Part shown: piece after piece, positions 38,983-49,187 of the stretch
Layout: each line of letters begins with the position of its first letter
Position numbering within the stretch: position 1 is the stretch's first letter
DNA from: Flectonema sp. DT1601
Lineage: Eukaryota > Euglenozoa > Diplonemea > Diplonemida > Diplonemidae
Reading direction: 5' to 3'
Length of the DNA stretch: 64,000 nucleotides
Assembly: GCA_964019425.1 (NCBI GenBank)
Contig: OZ025793.1
Span: 620,001-684,000, forward strand
The notes under the pieces: generated by a model
What the model saw: the letters and a program-made list of their open reading frames with translations, nothing else
The model's database searches: none
What the model was told of the DNA's origin: nothing
Made by a program: the position numbers and the translations under genes

Positions 38983-41900
38983 ATGGGACATCACAAGATG
39001 GATCCCAAACTAGCCGCGCTGTTTGCGATGGTTGTGTCGATGTCGAGCAGTGGAGCTGTTTGGGGAATGACTCAGATTGTTGACGGCGCTGTTGTTGCCG
39101 CAGTACTAGCTGGAGTAGGTTTTCTTTGGGGAGGCATAACAATTCTATTTTCATATTGGATGGATAAGTCAGCAGTAGAGACAAGAGTAACAACTATCGA
39201 TATTGAACAAGGCCCAACTGTAGCTAGGGCAGACTACAAAGAAGGTTTCCTCAAGCAAGGACTCATTGACATGAATGAAGAACTAGCAGCCAGTACCAGT
39301 GATATAATTAAGGGTCAAAGAAGTACTACCGTATCAACAGAAGAGACATCAAGCTTGCTGCAACAGGTAAGTAAACAAAATTCAATCATTCCTCCAGATG
39401 GTGTTGTTACTGTTGTCTTTACCGACATAGAAGAATCTTCAACAATCTGGAGAAGAAGACCAGAGGCAATGAAAATTGCAATGCGCATCCACAATAAAAT
39501 AATGCGAGACTCCTACGCAGCATTTGATGGATATGAAGTGAAAACTATCGGAGATGCCTTTATGATTGCATTCACATCAGCTAGTTCTGCAGTGAATTGT
39601 TGTCTAAAAGCTCAATTAGACTTACTAAAGGCTGATTGGCCTGAAGGTATTCTCACGGACACTCTCTGCTCACCTGAAAACAACGAAAACGGGGTATTAA
39701 TTCATAGAGGGCTGAATATCAGAATGGGAATCCACACTGGACCAGCTACGAGAGAAATCGATCCAATAACAGAGAGATCTGACTACTTTGGACACACAGT
39801 TAACATGGCTGCTAGAATTGAAGCAGCATCTGCAGGAGGTGCTATTGCCTGCAGTAACGAAGTTCTTCGTGCCCTTGATGCATCGCATGTTGATTGCGAT
39901 ATCACTCCAGCTGGTAAGAAGAAACTCAAAGGAGTTGGTATGATAGAGCTTTCGATATTAAAGCCAAAGTCTCTGCCTAGAAAATGTGGACTTGGCGTAT
40001 CCACGAAAAAGTTAAATGCCACCCCCTCCCCCACACCAATGACACTTCAGGCCCTGTCCCCTGGGGAAGGTGGAAGTGCTAACGAAGCTGATAGAAGAAG
40101 AACTAAAAGATTTCTTCATAAGTTGTATGGAGAGAATCTGATGAGCGACAACAAGATACGTTCTATTGCTACCAGACTTCTCGACTCAGGGGAATTACAA
40201 ATGGTGACAGCGACTGTTGTTCATGTTCGTATTATAAACACGGAATCTGAACCCCTTCGACAGCAAATATCCTTCATGGAAATGTTAGCAGAGCGTACCT
40301 TTGGAATTGTAATGACCTCAGCATGTCCTAATGTCGTAATTGTATGGATGTGTGAACAACATGCTATGCAAGCAGCGTCATTTGCAGGTCTAATGGCAGG
40401 TGAACACGAATTATCTGAAAAGCGATGCACTCTAGGTATGGCTTCCGGAGGTGTTGCTTTTGGAGTTTCGACCACATCGACAGAGCAATACGTTACCTGT
40501 TTGGGAACACCTGTTGATTTTGCCTCTTCATTAGCTGAGGCAGCAGAAATATTTGAGGTGCAGTGTTTAACATTAGCTTCTATTGCTGTTGCTGCCCCAG
40601 CACTTCACAAGCTGATCAGACCTGTTGACTTTTGGCCTATTTATGGTGAATCTGAAACTCACTTAGAAATCTGTGAAATAAATGTTGCGGGACTTATGAA
40701 CGCAAGTAAATGGGAAGTATTCTATGGGGGAGGTGAAGAAACACGTTGGTTTGACATTGATTATATCCCAGCATTTCAAGCAGCTAAGGAAGGAGATATC
40801 ACTCTTATGCGAGAGATCTTAGCAAAGAATCCTGACGATCACATTGCAAAGCTCATCGTCGATGCTGAAGGCAAACAGATGTCTCGCAAAATGGTAAAGA
40901 TAGGAAAAGTTATGTCAGTAAAGGCAGTCGGACAAGAAGCTCTTGAAGAAGCCTGGGTAGCCGCATCCAAAGCTGCAGTACAAAAAGCCAGAAGCCACAA
41001 GGCGGAATTCATTTATATTAATGACCAGGCATATGAAGTTCACGCATTCATGAAGACTCATCCTGGAGGAAAGTCTGTTATTCAAAAGATGATTGGAAAG
41101 GATGCAACGGCAGAGTTCAACCTACACCACGACCACAACAGCAAGGCTCGCATTATAATGAAATCTTTACGAGTAAAGACTGAAGACAAAATGCACAGAG
41201 AACTAACCGTTGTCATGAACACAACAAGTATGTATTTGTTATTAAATTTTAAAAGACGTTGATGGAGAAATGCAAATAAAAAAATAAAACAAAAAAACAG
41301 AAGCACCAGACGTCGTCCTCGAAAGTTGGGAGAACTGCAAGGCCTTGGGTCTCGAAAGTTTTGGTATATTGCTGTACAGAAATTTATTTGAGACAAATCC
41401 TTCTCTTCTCGATCTCTTTCCATTTTCTGGAGTAAAATATTTATATGAAAGTAAACAACTCAAAGCTCACGCAATACAAGTAATGGCTGCGATTGATAAA
41501 AGCTTGAAAGGAATGGAAGAGGCTGCTGAAGTCGTACAAGTATTACACTCTTTAGGAGCATCTCATGCGAGGTGGGGAGTAAAAGAGAATATGTTTGACA
41601 CGTTTCACTTCGCGTTTGATAAAACTCTCAGAATGGCACTCCAAGAAAAATATACTGCTTCTGTAAGGGCAGCTTGGCTTGAAACAGCGCAACTTATAAC
41701 AGATGCGGCAAAGGTTGGTATTAGCCATCATGACATATCTAGTAATCTTCCTGTTGAGTTTAAATTTATTCGTCGTGAAACTCGTAATCACAATGTTTCT
41801 CTGATTGTAATTAGAAGTAATGAAGACTTGAGTACTATATTCGTTCCACCCGGATCTCACATCAGTCTGAAGGTTGGAAATGAACTCGCTAAACAATACA

Positions 41901-42448
41901 GCATTTCAAGAATTATTGGAAACGAATTACATCTCCTAGTAAAGCTATACCCAGAGAAGAAGAGTAGTATTGCATTGAAGAGTCTTGAGCACGGAGATTG
42001 TGTTGTTGTTAGAGGACCGTTTTTATCAGAATATCAAAACCACCATGATAATAAATCATTAGGATTTATTGGTGGTGGTACTGGTGTAGTTCCATTGATA
42101 TCGTTAGCAGCTGATGCGTTGATTGACCCAACAGTTCATGTGACGATTATGTCAGCAAACAGTACTCCTGCTGAGATATTCTTTAATGAGGAGATTGAAC
42201 ATTTAAAATCATTACCTGGAACTTGTACAATCATTCACTTCTTCACAAGGTCAGAAGTTATTGAAGAAACTCCGAAATTTGCTGATGAATGCATCGTCGG
42301 AAGTGATCGCCTCAGACCTGATATTATTGATAAGCATTTCCCTGAGTCACTAACACATTTCGTAGTTTGTGGTCCGGCTACTTTCAACAAATCTGTTTCT
42401 GAAACACTTCGATGTGCTCTTAAACAGTTCACTGTTCTTGGAGACTAA
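38983..42448 (+). CDS. Adenylate cyclase - cytochrome b5 - globin - FAD/NAD(P) reductase fusion protein
   Basis: Exons 38983-41227 and 41301-42448 join in frame to 1131 codons (1130 residues). Two membrane helices (~10-53) precede a class III cyclase (~135-330) with every key residue: metal Asp D148 (FTDIEESS) and D191 (KTIGDAF), purine-selecting K187 and D267 (DYFGHTVNMAARIE), and N274 and R278. Lys/Asp predicts ATP as substrate. A second cyclase-like fold (~400-600) lacks these residues. A cytochrome b5 domain (~675-730) keeps both heme ligands, H693 (HPGG) and H718. A globin (~750-880) has H805 (distal E7 position) and H837 (proximal F8). The C-terminus is a ferredoxin-reductase module: KQYSIS for FAD, GFIGGGTGVVPL and VVCGPATF for NAD(P)H. 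Likely membrane-bound sensor of oxygen, NO or redox state making cAMP; alternatively an NO dioxygenase with a cyclase attached. The start is chosen because the upstream frame opens only with TTG. Confidence 0.87.
41228..41300 (+). other. Intron joining the cyclase/b5 exon to the globin/reductase exon
   Basis: 73 bases, phase 1, GTATGT donor and AACAG acceptor. Removing it makes a Lys codon across the junction and continues directly into the globin A helix (APDVVLESWENC). Without splicing the first frame ends 35 bases later. Confidence 0.88.
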
Positions 42449-43918
42449 TCCGCTACTCTAAAACGGATCGATTCTCTGATAAACAACTAATGCGACAGAT
42501 TTACTGAGTAGTCTGACTGCAGCAGTGGCAACAGCCTAACTGCTTTCATTTTTTTTTTTTTTTTTTGACAACAGCTTTTTTCACGATTCGGTTCTTAAAA
42601 ATATCTGGAACTTGCTTTCTTTGTTTTCAGACATTAGATATGGCTGTTGTAAATATTCTACCTTTATGTAGACAACAATCTGGATAGAATCGCAGCTTTA
42701 AAGGCTGTGTCCTAATATAATTTTTTTTTAGACCACAAGCCTGCGCGTTATCGCTTGGAGAGTTTTGTTTTGTGAAAAGAAAAAAAAAAAAGAATACAAC
42801 AGGAAATAAAAGAATGAAACAGAATTTAGCCGCAGACGCTTTTTTTTTTATACGCTGCGGTGAAGTAGCTTCAGGTTAAAAGATAAGTGTTCCGACAACA
42901 GGGGAACAGAGCAAGTATGTCACCCACGCAATCAGACTCTAAGCATAAATATCTCTTTTCTTTGCACACAACTATCAGTGAGGAAAAATTGCTTTTTCAA
43001 TTTATGTTCACCTTGATGAATGTTTCTAAATAAAATTGAGTTGTGGATGCACGAGAAACAACGAGAAATATTTATGCAAAAACTAAAAAAATATTTCAAT
43101 CCTGTTTCACGTATATTGAATTATTGTTTTACCAAGTTCGATTCCGGGTGCGTGATTGTTTTTCGTCCAGTTGCGTGGCTAACTGTGTCGTCTTTGTTCT
43201 TTTTGTTGAAAGTAAGTTCCTCCCTCCACCCGCTTTGCTTTGCTTTGTATTGTTGAATGATAATAATTACTGTACTTTCGCAGTAAAAAAAAAAAGGAAC
43301 CCAATGCCTCTCCCCAAGTCATTTTCCTCTCCTTTTCTGTTTTTTTTAAAAATGTGTACTTCTCACTGTGTAAGCCGTCGCACACCTCAATAATGCAGTT
43401 GTACTAGTGCGCTTCCTTAAGAAATTTTCCTTGTAAAAGTAAATAAGAAATATTTTAAAAAAAGACAAGGGAATAAACGGAGACTGAGATACTGGAATAG
43501 CAATTAAGTTATTTCGGTGGTTGTTTTCTTACCCAATGCAGAATGCCACGTTGTTAAAACTGATAGGTGGTATGTCTTTTTTGTTTTCCTCACTCTTTCT
43601 ACTGAACAATTGAAATTGTGAGTAAAAATGAGATTAGAATCGCAAAGTAGAATATTGATTGGAAAACATTCATTTTTTATGTCGTTTATAATTTTATTCC
43701 GCGTGCGGACAGATGCACCAAAAAAAAAGAAAACTGAAAACTTGGGTCATCTCTTCTCTCTCTTTACAAATGATATCGGAAATTTTACATTCTTGAAGAA
43801 GGGTATTGCAACGCACACTTTACACTTTTGGTGTCAGGTTTTAAAGTTGTGTTGTTGCTTTTGTTTTGCCTTTTCATTATTCACAGTTGTTCCCACAACA
43901 CACTTCTTTAAACTAATA

Positions 43919-43946
43919 AGAACTACTACTTAGTAGTAGTAGTTCT
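43919..43946. repeat. Perfect 12-bp inverted repeat with 4-base loop
   Basis: AGAACTACTACT, loop TAGT, then AGTAGTAGTTCT, followed by a T-rich stretch. Could be an RNA hairpin or a chance product of a TAG/TAC microsatellite. Confidence 0.8.
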
Positions 43947-44227
43947 AATTTTATCCCTTTTTAAAAGTATCAAATTACGCCTTTGTAACCAACGGCGAGG
44001 AGAAGGAATTTGTTTACTTTTTGTTTATCGGAATCGTATCGGAGAATATCATTTAGGATGTATTTCTTCACGCCTGTCTCCTTTGTGTTGGTGAAGCAAA
44101 CTGAAGAGACTTTATAACGTCTCGCGGCGGAATTTTCCCTCAGTTTCTTAAACTACTAATATAAAATGAATTTTTTTTTTTTAAAAAAAACGATGTACTG
44201 TGTTTAGCTTGTTTTTGGATTTCAAAA

Positions 44228-44246
44228 TGTCTCCCAGTGGGAGACA
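44228..44246. repeat. Perfect 9-1-9 palindrome
   Basis: TGTCTCCCA-G-TGGGAGACA, GC-richer than its surroundings. Same one-base-centre geometry as the palindromes at 5731 and 20064. Confidence 0.8.
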
Positions 44247-45326
44247 CTGCTTATTTTGCGAAATTTGTCATTAGCTGTTAGTTCGCAACAGCAAATCACT
44301 TTCCCTTTTTTTTTTTTTTCTTCTCGAAAAAGCAACGCTCGCTCTCCTACAGCGGCTGAATTTGCTTTTCGTAATTATTAGTTTTGTATTCTGAGCAAGG
44401 TTTTGTTAACTGATAAGCATTGCTCGCTCACTTGATAGGCAGCAGGGCTTGGATTACTTCAATTGTTTTCGACGTTTCGTTTTTTTTCTTTTTTCGATGT
44501 TCGTTTGGTTCACCTCTAAGCCTGCTTTTTGTTTTTGTTTTTTGTTGCAATTTCCGAGGTTTTTGTTTTGTTTTAGAAAAAAAAGAAAAAATAATAAATT
44601 CTCTCAAAGACAGAAGACAGAACTTTTGTTATTCAGAAGAAAGGGAAAAAAAAAAAAAGGGGAGGAAAGCTGTTTTTACTGCTCTGCATTATTTTCTGCT
44701 TTTTTCTTTGAAATTTAAAACAAGAAACTAAGCATGTGTATTTATGAACGAAAACCCTTTTTCCCATCGACAATTATTCCATTGTTCGTGGAACGGGTCA
44801 AACACCATAGTTGTTTTACAACTATTGTTTTCTTTTTTTATTATATTATTTATTATGAGATTCATTCAGGTCTCTTTTTTGCAGACTTTGAGTTGATTAA
44901 GGAAATCAGCAAAAAAAAAAAATGGAAAAGAAAAAAAGTGAATTGCGAGATCGTAAGAGTTATGCATACGGAGCGCAATATGTTTCTCATTGATCTAACT
45001 AGTAATGTTGATTTGAATGAGCAGCGAGTTCTCTTACCCAAATACTTTAATAAAGTTATGACTGCAACAGTACTGAGATTGCTGTAATTGCAGATTGCAA
45101 ATTTGAAAAAAAAAAAAAAAAAAAAAACTTGTTATTGTCAAAACGATTTTATTTTGTTTACTACATAGTTTGGCAAGTAAGGTAATCTAAAAATTATTTT
45201 TTTTATTTTTTAAGATTTCGTATCAAAGGCTTCAACAGGCTTTATTTTAAGAGTCCGTTGTTGATTTCTTTTTAAACCCTAGTTTGGTGTGTGGATTGTT
45301 TTTTTTTCTTTTTCGTTTTATTTAAT

Positions 45327-45348
45327 GAAATTCCCTTAAGGGAATTTC
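45327..45348. repeat. Perfect 22-bp palindrome
   Basis: Self-complementary without a spacer, centred on CCCTTAAGGG. Function unknown. Confidence 0.8.
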
Positions 45349-46030
45349 TCACCAAGCAAAAAAGTGTGATTTCTTTATTCGCACACATCTACCATACCTC
45401 TGATGACATGGGACTGGTATTTAGCACCATTTCTATTATTTTTAGCCATCAATTCGTACAACACTTTTGTTGCTGTCGTTGCCAATTTTGGGGATCGACT
45501 ATTCATCAGTTTGTTAGCTGTTTTTTTTCTTTTTCTTTTTTTTTTTTTAATTCTTAGCTTTGAAACGATTTGTGTGGTTAGAATTCAGTGGTAGTGGTGA
45601 ACCTGTTTCAGCAAAGGAGAAAAGCAAAAAAAAAAAAAAAAAAAACCTACCTTGTGTTATTGTTAGGGTTGTGTGTGCGCCCTCATTAATGGAATTGAAA
45701 TATTCTGGTGGCAACCGACTAGAAGAAATTCAGATTATGGCAACTAAAACATTCAACCTCTGAAAGGACTTACCACTGTGTGAAAGTGTAATCAGGTACA
45801 ATGTTCAGAGTATACTACAAGATGTGCAGTAGAACTGCTCATCAAGGTGTACTTGCACCATAATAGCATTCTGTTCCTTTGTACCGAAATTCACTAAATC
45901 AAAATTAAGCATCACAATCCTTAGTTACGATCGCTGTGTGGTAGGTATGTTCATCTTCCTTTCTTGTTTTTTTTTTTTTTTTTTTTTTTACATTGTCAAA
46001 GCATCGCTCCCCTCCTCTTTGTTGTTTTTT

Positions 46031-46056
46031 TCTTTCTTTCTTTCTTTCTTTCTTTC
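46031..46056. repeat. CTTT microsatellite
   Basis: About six TCTT/TTTC units in a T-rich stretch. Confidence 0.85.
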
Positions 46057-46824
46057 CTCTCTGCAAAAAGTTTTTTTTTTTTTGCATTTAACAAGTATTG
46101 TAAGAACGAAAAAGAATGTTGTTGGCAGCACACGTAAACCTCCTTTAGCTTTATCAGTTTAAGTCGGTTCACGGTTTCGTGCACGAACAAAAAATCACAT
46201 TGTTATATCATTATTTTCTGTATAGTTGAAGATAAAGCCAATTCTTTTTTAAATATTTTTTTATCTAAACTCTGAATTGACTTGTAGCGGCGTGCTGTGA
46301 AATCGTCCCGTTTTTTCCCTATCTTGATTGTCAATATTTTATACTATACTTTTTACTTCTGTTCCCACTCCTTATCAGATATGTAAATTTTTAATTAGTG
46401 AAATTATTTTAAAACACCCTAAAATATAATTTCTTATGAACAAACACTTCTTTCTTATGTATTTCTTTTTATGATTTGTCGTCGTGTAATTTCAATTGTA
46501 TGCATTTAATTATTGGAGAGTAGAGGCATCTGATATTGCTGTGGCATTCAGGTGTCATGATGCACCCAAAGTAAGTGTGTACCCAACTAGTTCCGTACAG
46601 ATGTTTATTATTATATCGTGGAGTTTTATAATTACTTTATTAATGGTGTCCCAATTCTCAGAGAGTTGATGAATTACCTTTAACGATCTCGGGACTTTTT
46701 TGTTACCTTTTTTTTTTTCCATTTTTCTTTTTTTTTTTTTTTACCAACGTAGTCGGAGAATAAACTAAAGCAGTTATTTCTCTTATAGTTATGATTTGTT
46801 TTCCCTCATGCGACGGGATTCTGC

Positions 46825-46952
46825 CTGCGTTCAACGAAAAACTGTGCCAGGAGTCGACCCGAACACCGTGCTGCGCTTTGTGCGGTTGGAGCCGTAAGCG
46901 GACAACCAGCACCCCAGCAGGCAGTGGACAGCACGGGCTGCGTTCAACGAAA
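46825..46952. repeat. GC-rich island bounded by a 15-bp direct repeat
   Basis: CTGCGTTCAACGAAA occurs at 46825-46839 and again at 46938-46952. The 98 bases between are clearly GC-richer than the surrounding DNA and contain a hairpin (46884-46907: GGTTG, inner CCG-TAAG-CGG, CAACC). It could be an inserted sequence flanked by a target-site duplication, or an RNA gene. No family is recognised. Confidence 0.4.
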
Positions 46953-49187
46953 TATAAGGATAATCTGAATAGTTTTTTTAAATTTTATTGACTAACGCTA
47001 AGCCAGGTGACATACTCTTCTTTTCATTTTCTGAGTTGCAGCCCTTGTCTCGAAAAGCCAAGAAGGAAAAAAAAACTCTTTCTCAAATTACTTATTTTCT
47101 TGGGGGGGAAAACCCGCCTAAAAGCTTGTGCGACGCGAAGGCTGTTCGTATTCTGGTAATAAAGAAGGCAGTTTTGCGAAAGTCTGAAATGTGTTTTTTT
47201 TTTCATTGCCCCTCATCTAATCCTAAAGGAAGAACTAACTAACAAACCGACAAAGCTGTGTTGCATCTCTCAACTTTTTTAGGTAAATGACATAAGCTCT
47301 CACCAGAAGCGATTGTGCAATGCACGGAGAATTTTTCTTCCAGCTTTTGTCACTTGCGACACACTTCAGGATTGCGTTAGTGGTGGTGGTTAAAAACAGT
47401 AAACTGAATGAATGGGAAGAAATATAAAAAAAAAAATAAAAAAAAAGAATCGGCACCTCACTAAATAATTCTCACACTTTGTTTTTGTTTGTGCGCAACC
47501 GGATGAATAAGGGGGAAAAAAAGACACTAATAAGCTGTGCGACTCTTTTTTTGAGTGTTGATTTTTCAGTAAAAATACTTTTTAAAAATAACATCCCTTT
47601 TGAATAGTCGGTGAGAAGCACGTGAATTAATTGTATTTGGGATTTCGTTCAATTCAGTCGCTGCGTGATGGAAATATCCTCAGTGACTCATATGCACCAC
47701 TTTATGAGTGATGTCATCCCCTAGACCTTGTGTTTGCCTGCTTCTTAGAGTGATTTCTCAGGAGGTTTCTTGCGCTATTGTTTTTCCTAAAGACAAAAAA
47801 AAAAAAAAAAAAAAAAATTTATCAATGGCTTTTTGGTTTTATTAGCCTGAAAGAATAAATTATGTTTCCTGAATCTTTTTATTTATCTAATTGTTCTTGT
47901 TGTTCTTGTCCTCGTATCGATATATCCTCTCTTTTCATGCACATTGTTGGATGTTTAGTGCGAATTTTACTTTCCAGTCCTCTCTGTAGAGATCCCTTTA
48001 GGTTCAAACATGTTCGCATCGATAAATTTTGTTTTATCATTTTTTTTTTTTTTTTTTTTTTTTGATAGTATTCAATGCAATGCTAACAGGAAACTTTCGT
48101 AACGCGGAGCCCCGTTTGTTGAACAGAGCACTTATAGGGTGAGGAAGGTTAAAAGAATGTTGCAGGCTAGAGCTAGCAGGCTAGTTTGAGCGACGGTTTA
48201 AACTTTTTTTTTTTCTTTGCAAAGCAGACAATATATTTCTCGCTGTTTGACCTCCTGTTGCCACGACAGTTCTAGTTCGCTCAGTAGAGGTCTTCAGCTG
48301 CTGATGTTTCAACACTTCGATTATTCTCATTTATTGTGTACGAGACATAGTGATGCTTTATATCAACAAGTGATAGAGACGGAGCGCCTTACCCAGCATG
48401 TGAACATACATGGTGTTTACATTTAGAGGGGACCCAACTCTTCTGTTTTTTCTATTAAAATTGTTTTCGTCTTGCCAAGGGTTGTGACTGCCAACCGTTC
48501 CTCGTTTCTATAATCCGAAAGTATTTTTTTTTTTGCTTACCATTTCCTGTTGTCTTATCCCAGGGGTGTTTGCAATCACAATCTGTAATTAGTGTTGGTG
48601 CTCTCAAGGTTCGATTCTTTGGTGAAACACTGCATCAACAAAGTGTATGTCAGACTAGTTAATTGGTAGAGTCTACTGTAGCTGCCTGACTATACCTCCC
48701 GATGATATTATCGCCCGAGTAATTCTATTGTGAGGGTGAAATGAACCTGACCTATTTATTTATTGAAGAACCAAGGACCCGGAAGGGAACAAAAAAAAAA
48801 AAAAAAAAAAAAAGTTAAAATTTATGCTCTCAATTAACAAATGAAAAACAAAAGACGAAGTTCCTGTTTCTTTTTATGTTTTTCTTTTTTTTTTTTTTTA
48901 AAAAAAAAAAAACCCTCTCTCACCACCTTTACCGTTCTTTTGTTCGTCTTCTTTATACCAACATAGTTGAAGAGATGTCTTCCGATGTCAGCATTCTTTA
49001 GCTTTTCTTGGTTGGTTGTATCTGCTGACTACTATGAATGTTATTATATATATGTATGAACCCACACATTCTTACCACAGGAATATAAGCAATTCATCGT
49101 GCCTGCTGATTTTCAATAAATACAAGTATTGTCACTGAGTTTTTTATCTTTTTTTTCACAGGTGACCGCAGGGGGTCGTCAGTTAAA

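Larger units (their letters stand above)
42449..49187. other. 6.7-kb gene-free region with palindromes
   Basis: No supported gene. The region is AT-rich with many homopolymers. It contains perfect palindromes at 43919-43946, 44228-44246 and 45327-45348, a CTTT microsatellite at 46031-46056 and a GC-rich island at 46825-46952. Open frames of 60-117 codons exist but look like random AT-rich translation. A TTTTTTTCACAG acceptor-like site ends at 49161, 26 bases before the next ATG. Confidence 0.55.

Noticed and set aside
43129-43158. GTTCGATTCCGGGT resembling a tRNA T-arm
   Set aside because: No matching acceptor, D or anticodon stems in the surrounding AT-rich sequence.
46840-46937. tRNA-like reading of the GC-rich island on the minus strand
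   Set aside because: A weak acceptor pairing can be drawn, but there is no proper D-arm, anticodon arm or T-loop.
46703-46991. Overlapping open frames on both strands across the GC-rich island
   Set aside because: Open on both strands because of local GC content; no recognised domain and no start context.
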